From Pseudomonas putida (GTDB taxonomy: Bacteria > Pseudomonadota > Gammaproteobacteria > Pseudomonadales > Pseudomonadaceae), in contig NZ_CP029693.1 of the NCBI RefSeq assembly GCF_003228315.1, positions 124,001 to 188,000 on the forward strand: a stretch of DNA of 64,000 bases. Direction: 5' to 3'. The notes below the pieces were generated by a model, which was not told the origin of the DNA, did no database searches, and saw only the letters and a program-made list of their open reading frames with translations. Of the stretch, positions 1 through 8,033 are shown piece after piece. Position numbers and translations under genes: made by a program. The first letter of the stretch is position 1; every line of letters starts with the position of its first letter.

Positions 1-65
1 GCGGCGGCCATGGCACCGGTCGTTATCAGGCCACGACGGGAGGTTCCACTGGTCTCATCAGTCAT
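1..65 (-). CDS. N-terminus of a Tat-exported protein (partial, cut by window edge)
   Basis: Read on the minus strand, an ATG at 65-63 opens a frame encoding MTDETSGTSRRGLITTGAMA before the window ends. The SRRGLI stretch followed by small and hydrophobic residues matches the twin-arginine signal consensus (S/T-R-R-x-F/L-L/I). The product is therefore probably folded and cofactor-bearing before export. Only 21 residues are visible, so the enzyme class cannot be told; many Pseudomonas proteins with such starts are oxidoreductases, but that is a guess. No other gene lies between this start and the next gene at 373. Confidence 0.6.
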   Translation of the reverse strand, partial: MTDETSGTSRRGLITTGAMAA

Positions 66-372
66 TTTTCAATACCCATTCGGTTCTGGAGGGAGCGCTT
101 GCAAGGCGTGCTGCCGTGCGTTCGGCGGCTGGGGAAAAATTTATGGGTAAAGCGATGCACTGAAAATCAGACATCGGTGTCTGCGGCTAACGCTTTGGTA
201 TAGGCGAAGTGGAGCGGGTTTTACGCGATGATGTGGCCCCTGGGACATGTGGGTTTGCACAGCCCCTGTAGGAGCGACACAGGGTCGTCATGTCGATGGT
301 TTATTTACCGATCCAACGCCAGTAGATTAGGCGGCGTTTTGCCGACCACCCCGGACACAACAAGGAAGAATC
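66..372. other. Divergent intergenic region
   Basis: This 307-bp gap separates the minus-strand Tat-signal gene from the plus-strand gene at 373, so it should hold both promoters. A lone REP-like half site (CTGTAGGAGCG) lies near 264-275 without the usual inverted partner. An AAGGAAG ribosome-binding site lies just before the gene at 373. I see no further open frame or RNA gene. Confidence 0.5.
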
Positions 373-1227
373 ATGTACGTCAATTCATCGTCCTCCTCAT
401 CCAGCGCCTTGATCGCCGCCTACTCATCCGCCGCCAGCAACAAGGCCGGCAATGCCCAGGGCAGTGCTGAAAGTCAGTCGGCAGACGCGACGCAGAATGG
501 CGATTCGGTGAGTTTTTCCGGTACCGCCACCGATTACAGCGCGGCCATCGCCAGCAACGCGCCGTACTTTCCGGTGCGGCCGGGGATGAATGCCGACGCG
601 CTGATCCTGGGGGCCGCCAAGCCGGGGGCGATTTCCAGTTCGAAGGACAAGACCTTCGCCGATGTCGCTCTCGATGCCCGCAAGCGCATGGATGAGAAGT
701 ACGCGCTGATGAAAGACAGCGGCAAGCCGTACGACAACAGCCTGCAGGATCGCAATTCGCTGATGGGCGATCTGGATCGACGTTCGCTGTACGCCGTCGC
801 CACCAACCAGGGCGACCAGTTCAGCAAGGAAGAACAAGCCTCGGCGCAGGAACTGATGCGCCAGCAGGCACAGCTCGCGACGGGTTATTACGTCGGCCCG
901 GATGATCAGAAGAAGAATTGGCGCGATCCGTTCGCCAATGACCCGGTCGGCCGGGCCAAGGCCGCGCTGAGTTTCCTGGACAACATGAGTCCGGAAGAAA
1001 AATCCACGCCGCAATGGCTGACCCAGCGCGCGACGATCCAGACCGCGCTGGACCAGGCCACCGCCGCCGACCCGGTGGAGATGGCGAAGAAGAAACAGCT
1101 GTATTTCCCGATCCTCGCGGAGATCCTGCAGAACGGCACCAGTTGGTTCGACAAGAAAGAGTCGGATAAAGACAAATCCGCCGAGTTGTTGAACCGCCTA
1201 CAGGCTGCGGTTCAACCGTCCAAATAA
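373..1227 (+). CDS. Unknown 284-residue Ser-rich-start protein
   Basis: The start ATG is preceded by AAGGA at good spacing. The N-terminus is a Ser tract followed by a low-complexity Ala/Ser/Gln/Asn segment (about residues 1-50). A mixed, charged and probably helical region follows to the end. No signal peptide, membrane segment or cysteine is evident, and I recognise no catalytic motif. The low-complexity, polar start resembles substrates of dedicated export systems or regulatory proteins secreted without a classical leader, but that is only a resemblance. The gene stands alone, convergent with the alcohol dehydrogenase at 1279. Function is not assigned. Confidence 0.7.
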   Translation: MYVNSSSSSSSALIAAYSSAASNKAGNAQGSAESQSADATQNGDSVSFSGTATDYSAAIASNAPYFPVRPGMNADALILGAAKPGAISSSKDKTFADVALDARKRMDEKYALMKDSGKPYDNSLQDRNSLMGDLDRRSLYAVATNQGDQFSKEEQASAQELMRQQAQLATGYYVGPDDQKKNWRDPFANDPVGRAKAALSFLDNMSPEEKSTPQWLTQRATIQTALDQATAADPVEMAKKKQLYFPILAEILQNGTSWFDKKESDKDKSAELLNRLQAAVQPSK

Positions 1228-1278
1228 GTGAATGCCGGACACCTGGCCCGGCATTCATGCCCGTTCATCGACGGTCGA

Positions 1279-2310
1279 TCATTTGCTCGCATCCAGCACC
1301 ACGCGATACCGCGCCTTGCCGCTGCGCAGGTGGTCGACGGCCTCGTTGATGCGACTCATGGGAAACATCTCGACCTGCGGCACGATCTGATGTCGCGCGC
1401 AGAATTCCAACATGGCCGCCGTGTTGCTCGGCGAGCCCACCGGTGAGGCGGACAGGGTCTTTTGCTGCGGGATCAGGTCGAACACATGCACCGGAATCGC
1501 GCTGGGCACGATGCCGACGAAATGCAGGCGACCCTTGCCGCGCAGGGTGGCGAGCAGGGCGGTCCAGTCGAGGTTGGCGCTGGCGGTGACCAGCAGGAAA
1601 TCCAGTGTGCCGGCAATGGCTTTCATGGCTTCGCTGTCGGTGGAAGCAACGACTTTGTGGGCGCCCAGGCGCTTGGCTTCGTCCTGTTTGCCCAGGGATG
1701 AGGTGAAGGCGGTGACTTCGCAACCCCAAGCATTGAGGAAGCGCAGGGCCAGGTGACCGAGGCCGCCGATGCCCACCACGCCGACCCGGTCGGTGGGTTT
1801 GATGCCGAACTCCAGCAGCGGGTTGAACACCGTGGAGCCTGCGCAGAACAGGGGACCTGCCAGCGCCGGATCGAGGGCTTCGGGGATTGGCAGGGCCCAG
1901 GCCCAATGCGAACGCAGGCGGTCGGCGAAGCCGCCGTGGCTGCCGATGATGGTGGGTTGGGCGGTGCGGCACAGGTTGTGGGAGCCTTCGATACAGGACG
2001 AGCAGTGCATGCAGCTGCCCTTGTACCAGCCGATGCCCACCCGTTGGCCCATTTGCAGGCCACGCACCTGCGCGCCCACCCGGACGATTCGGCCGACGAC
2101 CTCATGGCCGGGAATGAAGGGGTATTGGCTGATGCCCCAATCGTTATCGATCAAGGACTGATCGGAATGGCAGACGCCGCAATATTCCACGGCGACTTCC
2201 ACTTGCTCTTCACCCAGGGGGCCGGGGTCGTAGCTGAAGCGCTCCAGCGGGGCGCCGGCCGCCGTGGCGGCCCAGCCGGTGAAAGTCGTGAGTTCGCTGC
2301 TGTCGCTCAT
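1279..2310 (-). CDS. Zinc-dependent NAD(P)H alcohol dehydrogenase (MDR family, YahK/AdhA-like)
   Basis: A 343-residue medium-chain dehydrogenase that reversibly reduces aldehydes to alcohols. Catalytic zinc ligands are visible as GVCHSD (Cys47, His48) and GHEVVG (His69). The structural zinc site is the CMHCSSC..C run (Cys100, 103, 106, 114). The nucleotide fold carries GIGGLGHLA. I start at ATG 2310 because GGAG lies 9 nt upstream; the GTG three codons earlier has no better site. Length and motif order fit the cinnamyl-alcohol/YahK group. The substrate is unknown. An aldehyde dehydrogenase lies upstream on the same strand but a 680-bp REP cluster separates them, so joint transcription is doubtful. 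Confidence 0.88.
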   Translation of the reverse strand: MSDSSELTTFTGWAATAAGAPLERFSYDPGPLGEEQVEVAVEYCGVCHSDQSLIDNDWGISQYPFIPGHEVVGRIVRVGAQVRGLQMGQRVGIGWYKGSCMHCSSCIEGSHNLCRTAQPTIIGSHGGFADRLRSHWAWALPIPEALDPALAGPLFCAGSTVFNPLLEFGIKPTDRVGVVGIGGLGHLALRFLNAWGCEVTAFTSSLGKQDEAKRLGAHKVVASTDSEAMKAIAGTLDFLLVTASANLDWTALLATLRGKGRLHFVGIVPSAIPVHVFDLIPQQKTLSASPVGSPSNTAAMLEFCARHQIVPQVEMFPMSRINEAVDHLRSGKARYRVVLDASK

Positions 2311-2453
2311 GGGGGACACTCCGGATCAGGAGACGAGGATTTGGCCGCCGGTGTGCGGTGGCGGCGAGGCCAGAAAAGTGTAGCGGGTCTCCTTCATGGC
2401 GCCATGCCCGGAAGTCTTTGGTGTGGGAACTGGATGTGCGGGTGACACAAAAC

Positions 2454-2950
2454 CCTGTGGGAGCGAGCCTGCTCGCGATGAGGCCGGCACATTCAGCATC
2501 CATGGCGCCTGACCCACCACCATCGCTGGCAAGCCAGCTCCCACAGTGATTTATGGTGTTCACGCATTTTGCGGACTCACACAAAACCCTGTGGGAGCAA
2601 GGCTTGCCCGCGAAGGGGCCGGCACATTCAACATCCATGGCGACTGACCCACCACCATCGCTGGCAAGCCAGCTCCCACAGTGATTTATGGTGTTCACGC
2701 ATTTTGCGGACTCACACAAAACCCTGTGGGAGCGGGCTTGCCCGCGATGAGGCCGGCACTTTCAACATTGATGTTGACTGAGCTGACGCCATCGCGGGCA
2801 AGCCACGCTCCCACAGGTTTCCGGGGTGGCCGCTGGGTTTGGGGATGACACAAAACCCTGTGGGAGCAAGGCTTGCCCGCGAAGAGGCCGGCACATTCAA
2901 CATCGGTGCTGACTGAGCTGACGCCATCGCGAGCAGGCTCGCTCCCACAG
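2454..2950. repeat. Cluster of four REPIN elements with an internal 135-bp tandem duplication
   Basis: Four inverted pairs of REP sequences (starting CTGTGGGAGC, ending GCTCCCACAG) lie at about 2454-2546, 2589-2681, 2724-2816 and 2859-2950. Each pair can fold into a long hairpin. The stretch 2547-2681 is nearly repeated from 2682 onward, including the inter-element spacer TGATTTATGGTGTTCACGCA, so at least one unit arose by a tandem copy of about 135 bp. The cluster fills the gap between the alcohol and aldehyde dehydrogenase genes and contains no credible coding frame. Confidence 0.9.
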
Positions 2951-2991
2951 GGATATTGGATTCCCACCCACAGGTATTGCGGTGTTGCTGT

Positions 2992-4398
2992 TTAGCCGCG
3001 CACCGCCCGGGAGCGCCAGACCATCATTTTCTCGACCTGCATTTCCTTCATGGTGTGGGGGATCCCGCCCACGCCATGGCCGGACTGGCGTGCGCCGGCG
3101 AAGGGCATCCAGTCGACGCGGAAGGTGGTGCTTTCGTTGATCATCACCGCCGTCGCGTCCAGGTCCTGGTAGCACTGCATGGCGGTGTCCAGGTTCTGGG
3201 TGAAGACCGCGGCCTGGAAGGCATCGGGCAGGGCGTTGGCCAGTTCGATGGCTTGCGCCAGGTCGTCGTAGGCGTACACCGCCACCACGGGGCCGAACAC
3301 TTCCTTTTGCATCACGCTGGAGTCGATGGACGGATTGAGCAGTACGGTCGGCGCGTAGCAGTTGTTGCCGAGTGCACGGCCTCCGGAGATCAGGCGCGCG
3401 CCGCCGGCGACGGCCTCATCCACCCACTGGCTGACGCGATTGACTTCACGCTCGGTGATCAGCGGACCGACATCGGTGCGCGCATCGGTCGGGTCGCCGA
3501 CCACCATGGCATCGCCCAACTGGCCCAGGCGCTCGGCCACCTGCTCGGCAATGCTGCTGTGGCAGAACACCCGCTGCACACTGACGCAGACCTGGCCTGC
3601 ATGGAAGAAGGCACCCCGGGCGATGCGCGGCAGCGAGTCTTCGAGATCGGCGTCGGCGGCCAGCATCACCGGCGCCACACCACCGTGCTCCAGCGCGCAG
3701 CGGGTGCCGGGGGCGAGGGTCGAACGCAGCATCCAGCCGACTTTCGCCGAGCCGATGAAGCTGAAGAAACCCACCCGTGGGTCGGACACCAGCTTGCCAG
3801 TGATGCTGTTGTCCGCCGGCAGCAGCATCTGCGCCCAGCCTTCAGGCAGACCGGCTTCGGTGAGGATATCGACCAGCGTGCGGCAGCTGAGCGGGGTGTT
3901 GCCCGCCGGCTTGACGATCACCGGCGCGCCGACGGCGATGGCCGGAATCACCTGGTGCACGATCAAGTTGAACGGGTGGTTAAAGGCCGAGACCGCCGCC
4001 ACCACGCCGATCGGTTCGAATTGGGTGAAGGCCACGCGGTTGGCCGATGCGGCGTTCAGGCCCATGGGAATCACGTGGCCGCCCTCGGTGCGCAGCACTT
4101 CGATGCTGTTGAGGATGCCGTCGATGCCGCGTTCGACTTCGGCGAGGGAATCCTTCAGTGGCTTGCCGCCTTCGCTGGCCGCCTGGGTGGCGATCTCGTG
4201 CTTGCGCTCGGTGATCAGTTCGGCGGCGCGGTGCAGGATTTCGATGCGCCGTGGCTTGCTCAGCCATTGGCTGCGGTTGCGGAAAAGGCCGTGGGCGACG
4301 CTCAGCGCCTGCTCGACATCAGCCGCGGTGGACGCGGCGACATGACCGAGTAGTTTGCCGTTGTAGGGCGCGTGCACAGCCAGGGTTTGTTCGGACAT
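2992..4398 (-). CDS. Aldehyde dehydrogenase (NAD(P)+), lactaldehyde/phosphonoacetaldehyde dehydrogenase-like
   Basis: A 468-residue ALDH that oxidises an aldehyde to its acid. The cofactor site FIGSAKVG, the general base in LEHGG and the nucleophile in HAGQVCVSVQR are all present. The HAGQVCVSVQR form is typical of the lactaldehyde, glyceraldehyde-3-phosphate (non-phosphorylating) and phosphonoacetaldehyde dehydrogenase branch. I choose ATG 4398 because AGGT lies about 10 nt upstream; an ATG seven codons earlier lacks a site. It sits alone between a REP cluster and a hairpin element. The true substrate cannot be read from sequence. Confidence 0.88.
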   Translation of the reverse strand: MSEQTLAVHAPYNGKLLGHVAASTAADVEQALSVAHGLFRNRSQWLSKPRRIEILHRAAELITERKHEIATQAASEGGKPLKDSLAEVERGIDGILNSIEVLRTEGGHVIPMGLNAASANRVAFTQFEPIGVVAAVSAFNHPFNLIVHQVIPAIAVGAPVIVKPAGNTPLSCRTLVDILTEAGLPEGWAQMLLPADNSITGKLVSDPRVGFFSFIGSAKVGWMLRSTLAPGTRCALEHGGVAPVMLAADADLEDSLPRIARGAFFHAGQVCVSVQRVFCHSSIAEQVAERLGQLGDAMVVGDPTDARTDVGPLITEREVNRVSQWVDEAVAGGARLISGGRALGNNCYAPTVLLNPSIDSSVMQKEVFGPVVAVYAYDDLAQAIELANALPDAFQAAVFTQNLDTAMQCYQDLDATAVMINESTTFRVDWMPFAGARQSGHGVGGIPHTMKEMQVEKMMVWRSRAVRG

Positions 4399-4450
4399 GG
4401 GACTTACCTCGGATCGCAAGAAAACAATGTGCGGGCTGGCGTCAAAGAGT

Positions 4451-4517
4451 GCAGCCTGCGACAGCTCCTACATGTGCAACGCTAGAGTGTAGGAGCTGCC
4501 GCAGGCTGCGATCTTTT
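4451..4517. repeat. Long-stem inverted repeat (GCAGCCTGCG...CGCAGGCTGC), hairpin/terminator-like
   Basis: Arms of about 22 bp (4451-4472 and 4488-4509) pair almost perfectly, then run into GATCTTTT. The same element recurs at 38871, 43294, 48284 and 50273 in this window, usually ending with a T run. It therefore behaves as a dispersed hairpin family that can act as a transcription terminator. Confidence 0.75.
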
Positions 4518-4579
4518 AACCGGCCAATGGCGCTTGCCAGACTGGCGATCAAGTTAGCCATGAGCGGGTGTTTCGAAAA

Positions 4580-4612
4580 CTGAATAATTAAGAAATACCC
4601 GTTCATTATTCC
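4580..4612. promoter_or_regulatory. AT-rich inverted repeat between the ALDH and hydrolase genes
   Basis: GAATAAT (4582-4588) and ATTATTC (4605-4611) form perfect 7-bp arms around a 16-nt spacer, in an otherwise GC-rich context upstream of the aldehyde dehydrogenase. It could be an operator for that gene or a weak hairpin. No regulator gene is adjacent. Confidence 0.35.
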
Positions 4613-4636
4613 AGAACATCTTTTCGCCTCACGACC

Positions 4637-5701
4637 TTACAGGTGATCGGCATCGATGACCGCCTTGGCAAAGGCTTGCGGGTCTTCCTGCGGCAGGTTG
4701 TGGCCGATGCCGCCGGAGATCAGCCGGTACTCGTATTTGCCGGTGAAGCGTTGGCGATAGTCTTCGGCCTTCGGGTGCGGCGCGCCGTTGGCGTCGCCTT
4801 CCAGCGTGATGGTCGGCACACTGATGGACGGGGCCTTGGCCAGTTTCTGCTCCAGCGCCTCGTACTGGCTTTCGCCCTGGACCAGGCCCAGGCGCCAGCG
4901 GTAGTTGAAGACGGTGATGTCGACGTGATCCTTGTTATTCAGGGCGGCGGCGCTGCGGTCGTAGGTGGCGTCATCGAACTTCCACTGCGGCGAAGCCAGC
5001 TGCCAGATCAACTTGGCAAAGTCGTGGGTGTTCTTCTGGTAACCCTCTTTACCGCGATCGGTCGCGAAGTAGAACTGGTACCACCACTGCAATTCAGCCT
5101 TGGGCGGCAGCGGGTTCTTGCCGGCGGCCTGGTTGCCGATCAGATAGCCGCTGACCGACACCAGCGCCTTGACCCGCTCAGGCCACAGCGCCGAGACGAT
5201 GTCCGCCGAACGTGCGCCCCAGTCGTAGCCACCGAGCACGGCCTGTTTGATGTGCAGGGCGTCCATGAAGTCGATGACGTCACTGGCCAGCGCAGCGGGT
5301 TGGCCATTGCGCAGGGTTTTATCGGACAGGAAGTGCGTATCGCCATAACCCCGGGCATAAGGCATCAACACGCGATAGCCCTTGGCGGCGAGCAGGGGGG
5401 CGACCTCGTCGTAGCTGTGAATGTCGTAGGGCCAGCCGTGCAGCAGGATCACCACCGGGCCATCGGCCGGGCCGGTTTCGGCATAGGCGACGTCCAGCAG
5501 GCCGGCGTTGACGTGTTTGAGCGGACCGAACGGGGAATCGGCGGTGGTTGGCGCAGTGGCGGGTGCAGGGGCTGCGCTGGCGCTGGTGTTCGCCTGGGCA
5601 TTGACGGCGCCCAGTACGCCCAGGGTCAGGGCAAGAACGGTGGAGCCCACCAGATGGCGGCGATTTTTGTCGGCGTGTTTGTTCAACAAATGCACTTTCA
5701 T
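4637..5701 (-). CDS. Exported alpha/beta-hydrolase, epoxide-hydrolase/Cif-like
   Basis: A 354-residue alpha/beta-fold hydrolase with an N-terminal export signal (NRRHLVG then a hydrophobic run ending in AQA) and an Ala/Pro/Thr linker. The oxyanion element HGWP (His88) and the nucleophile elbow GGYDWGARS (Asp160) are those of epoxide hydrolases and haloacetate dehalogenases. Tyr267 in FNYRW can serve as a lid ring-opening residue, with LEGD (301-303) and GIGHN (His334) completing the triad. The start at 5701 has AAGGAGCT just upstream. Longer readings run into REP DNA. Exported epoxide hydrolases of this type include Cif of P. aeruginosa; substrate and orthology are not established here. Confidence 0.82.
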   Translation of the reverse strand: MKVHLLNKHADKNRRHLVGSTVLALTLGVLGAVNAQANTSASAAPAPATAPTTADSPFGPLKHVNAGLLDVAYAETGPADGPVVILLHGWPYDIHSYDEVAPLLAAKGYRVLMPYARGYGDTHFLSDKTLRNGQPAALASDVIDFMDALHIKQAVLGGYDWGARSADIVSALWPERVKALVSVSGYLIGNQAAGKNPLPPKAELQWWYQFYFATDRGKEGYQKNTHDFAKLIWQLASPQWKFDDATYDRSAAALNNKDHVDITVFNYRWRLGLVQGESQYEALEQKLAKAPSISVPTITLEGDANGAPHPKAEDYRQRFTGKYEYRLISGGIGHNLPQEDPQAFAKAVIDADHL

Positions 5702-5859
5702 GGTGGAGCTCCTTTTTAAGTGAAGGCCAGGCGGGGGAGGCCGTGGTTCACATTTAAGTGCAGGGAGGTATCCGGGGTATTTCAGGAAAGCGGGCGGGTG
5801 CAGCGTTTTGTATCGCGGGGAAGTGTAGATACATTCCGATACAAAGCGGGGGAAGGAAC

Positions 5860-5960
5860 CTGTAGGAGCGAGCATGCTCGCGATGGACGCAAAGACACCG
5901 CGGGGAGGCAGGCACCCCGCATTATCGTTGACGACCATCGCGAGCATGCTCGCTCCTACA
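5860..5960. repeat. REPIN (CTGTAGGAGC type)
   Basis: Inverted REP halves CTGTAGGAGCGAGCATGC and GCATGCTCGCTCCTACAG flank a spacer of about 65 bp. It lies between the hydrolase start and the stop of the monooxygenase gene. Confidence 0.88.
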
Positions 5961-5968
5961 GGGGACAA

Positions 5969-7012
5969 TCAGCGGAACGCTGGCACCACATGCTTGATGA
6001 ACAGCTCCAGGGATTTTTTCTTTTCCGCGTGGGGCAGGCTGTTGTCGCACCAGAAGCTGAATTCGTCGACGCTCAGTTCCTGGTAGTACTTGATGCGCGG
6101 AATGATTTCTTCCGGGGTGCCGATCATGGCGGTCTTGTGCAGGCTGTCCAGTTCGAACTCCGGGCGACCGGCGAATTTCTCTTCCGGGCTTGGCGCCAGG
6201 AAGCCATTGACCGGGGTCTGTTTGTTGCCGAACCAGGCATCGAAAGTACGGTAGAACTTGGAGATGGCCCGGGCCCCGACTTTCCAGCCTTCAGGGTCGT
6301 CAGCGGTGTGGACGTGGGTGTGACGCAGCACCATCAGTTGCGGGCGCGGTACGTCCGGGTTGTTGTCCAGCGCGGCCTGGAATTTGTTTTTCAGGTCCAG
6401 CACCTCTTCGTCGCCTTTCATCAGCGGCGTGACCATGACGTTGCAGCCGTTGGCCACGGCAAAGTTGTGCGAGTCCGGGTCGCGGGCGGCGATCCACATC
6501 GGCGGGTTTGGCTGCTGGATCGGCTTGGGCACGCTGGTGGAGGTGGGGAATTTCCAGATATCGCCGTCATGGGCGTAGTCGCCTTGCCACAGGGCACGCA
6601 CCACCGGAACCATTTCCCGCAACGCCTGGCCACCGCTGGAAGCCGGCATGCCGCCGGCCATGCGGTCGAACTCCACCTGATAGGCGCCGCGTGCCAGGCC
6701 GACTTCCATGCGACCGTTGCTGATCACGTCCAGCAGGGCGCATTCACCGGCCACCCGCAGCGGGTGCCAGAACGGCGCGATGATGGTGCCGGCGCCCAGG
6801 TGGATGGTGGTGGTCCTGGCCGCCAGATAGGCCAGCAGCGGCATCGGGCTCGGCGAGATGGTGTATTCCATGGCGTGGTGTTCACCGATCCATACGGTGC
6901 TGAAACCACCGGCTTCGGCCATCAGGGTCAGTTCGGTCAGGTCTTCGAACAACTGGCGGTGGCTGACGCTTTCGTCCCAACGTTCCATGTGTACGAACAG
7001 GGAAAATTTCAT
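5969..7012 (-). CDS. Luciferase-like (LLM class) flavin-dependent monooxygenase
   Basis: A 347-residue bacterial-luciferase-fold protein that would use reduced flavin and oxygen. The N-terminus (MKFSLFVHMERW) and WIGEHHAMEY are the family's beta1 and EHH-type motifs. GRMEVGLARGAYQVEFDRM matches the flavin/substrate loop. Next upstream on the same strand is a flavin reductase (7226-7711) that can supply FMNH2, making a classical two-component monooxygenase. A 10-bp palindrome TGGTATACCA lies 57 bp upstream of the start and recurs before the reductase and the permease. The substrate is unknown; the nearby NCS1 permease hints at a small nitrogenous compound. Confidence 0.87.
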   Translation of the reverse strand: MKFSLFVHMERWDESVSHRQLFEDLTELTLMAEAGGFSTVWIGEHHAMEYTISPSPMPLLAYLAARTTTIHLGAGTIIAPFWHPLRVAGECALLDVISNGRMEVGLARGAYQVEFDRMAGGMPASSGGQALREMVPVVRALWQGDYAHDGDIWKFPTSTSVPKPIQQPNPPMWIAARDPDSHNFAVANGCNVMVTPLMKGDEEVLDLKNKFQAALDNNPDVPRPQLMVLRHTHVHTADDPEGWKVGARAISKFYRTFDAWFGNKQTPVNGFLAPSPEEKFAGRPEFELDSLHKTAMIGTPEEIIPRIKYYQELSVDEFSFWCDNSLPHAEKKKSLELFIKHVVPAFR

Positions 7013-7064
7013 GACGCTTACCTCGGATCTTTTGTTATCGGCCTGTCGTGTGCGGGCTCGTTGG

Positions 7065-7085
7065 TTATTGGTATACCATAATACA
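7065..7085. promoter_or_regulatory. Candidate operator: TGGTATACCA palindrome upstream of the LLM monooxygenase
   Basis: Positions 7069-7078 read TGGTATACCA, a perfect 10-bp palindrome, followed by TAATACA. The same core precedes the genes at 7711 and 8034 (see 7763-7780 and 7935-7953). TGGTATACCA resembles half-site pairs bound by GntR/FadR-family regulators. The binding protein is inferred, not shown. Confidence 0.6.
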
Positions 7086-7111
7086 TAGTGACTGCAAATG
7101 TTCTTGCTCTT

Positions 7112-7213
7112 CTGTAGGAGCGAGCCTGCTCGCGATGCACGTCTGAGCGACGCGGGGTGTCAGGCTGCCAGCGTCATCGTTGACGACCATCGCGAGCAGG
7201 CTCGCTCCTACAG
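7112..7213. repeat. REPIN (CTGTAGGAGC type)
   Basis: Inverted halves CTGTAGGAGCGAGCCTGCTC and GAGCAGGCTCGCTCCTACAG lie between the monooxygenase promoter and the flavin reductase stop. Confidence 0.88.
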
Positions 7214-7225
7214 GGGGCGGGGGAA

Positions 7226-7711
7226 TCAGGCCAGCACCGGCAACGCCCCCATCTTCCCGTGGCAATACACCAGCGGCCCGGCATCGTGCGCGGGCACGAT
7301 CAGGTTCTTCACCGCGCCGACCATGATCGCGTGGTCGCCCCCTTCATATTCGCGCCACAGTTCGCATTCGATGACCGCCGTGGCATTGGCCAGGATCGGG
7401 TTGCCCAGTTCGCTCAGGGTCCATTCGATACCTTGCGCCTTGTCCTTGCCTTTACGGGCAAAAGCATAGGCTTCGATCTGCTGGCCGCCGGACAGCACGT
7501 GGATGGCGAAGCGCTTGTTCTTGATCAACACCGGATAGGAATCGGAACTGTAGTTGGGGCAGAACAGCACCAGGGCAGGGTCCATGGACAGCGAGCTGAA
7601 AGCGCTGGCGGTCAGGCCGACGATTTGCCCCTCGTCATCAAGCGTGGTGATCACCGTCACGCCGGACGGGAACGAACCCATGACTTGTTTGTAGATGGCG
7701 GCATCGATCAT
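7226..7711 (-). CDS. Flavin reductase (FMN-binding split-barrel, DIM6/NtaB type)
   Basis: A 161-residue flavin reductase. The opening MGSFPSGVTVITTLDDEG and the following GLTASAFSSLSMDPALVLFC are the family's flavin-binding segments, and the length is typical. It should pass reduced flavin to the luciferase-like monooxygenase downstream. The start at 7711 has GAGG about 9 nt upstream; an in-frame ATG 26 codons earlier falls inside the operator region. A TGGTATACC motif lies 52 bp upstream of the start, shared with the monooxygenase and permease genes. A REPIN separates it from the monooxygenase, yet each has its own operator copy. Confidence 0.87.
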   Translation of the reverse strand: MIDAAIYKQVMGSFPSGVTVITTLDDEGQIVGLTASAFSSLSMDPALVLFCPNYSSDSYPVLIKNKRFAIHVLSGGQQIEAYAFARKGKDKAQGIEWTLSELGNPILANATAVIECELWREYEGGDHAIMVGAVKNLIVPAHDAGPLVYCHGKMGALPVLA

Positions 7712-7762
7712 TGGACGGTCCTCGGGTGGTGTGACGCGGTTTTTATGTGTTTGTAGGTCTGA

Positions 7763-7780
7763 TGGTATACCGTAATACCA
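7763..7780. promoter_or_regulatory. Candidate operator TGGTATACCGTAATACCA
   Basis: This 18-bp site has arms TGGTAT and ATACCA and keeps the extended form TGGTATACC-R-TAATA seen at 7069 and 7937. It sits just upstream of the flavin reductase. Confidence 0.6.
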
Positions 7781-7934
7781 AGTTTGCAAGAATTTTCACG
7801 GCGTGCCGACAAACGCGCAGGCTTGCCGTTTGAGCCAATGATTACGGGGACTTGCGCCAGGTGGCCGACATCGATACGCAGCGAAATGACGGATCAGATG
7901 CCCTTTCAAACGCCGGATCAGTCTTGTGAAAGTG

Positions 7935-7953
7935 TTGGAATACCATAATATGG
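7935..7953. promoter_or_regulatory. Candidate operator TTGGAATACCATAATATGG before the permease gene
   Basis: It matches the upstream motif of the monooxygenase and reductase (TGGTATACCATAATA) with one change in the core and lies about 80 bp before the permease start at 8034. The 7712-8033 gap is thus a divergent control region with two copies of the motif. No coding frame is credible in it. Confidence 0.55.
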
Positions 7954-8033
7954 CTCGCATCTGAGGGGTGGCAGACAGCACCCCCGGTTTGGCTTTTACA
8001 AAGATAAGAACAGACAAACTCGAGTTCACACCT

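Noticed and set aside
228..470. 80-codon plus-strand frame overlapping the start of the Ser-rich protein gene
   Set aside because: It overlaps the better-supported gene at 373 in another frame, lacks a ribosome-binding site and crosses REP-like DNA.
2454..2950. CRISPR-like reading of the repeated 2.4-2.9 kb block
   Set aside because: The units are inverted REP pairs with conserved spacers, not direct repeats with unique spacers.
2897..3175. 92-codon minus-strand frame at the ALDH 3' end
   Set aside because: It overlaps the ALDH gene in another frame and uses REPIN sequence.
2956..4353. 465-codon frame antisense to the aldehyde dehydrogenase
   Set aside because: It is a GC-driven shadow: no family motif, and the composition of His/Asp/Gly/Arg is typical of antisense frames in Pseudomonas. 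The opposite strand encodes an intact ALDH.
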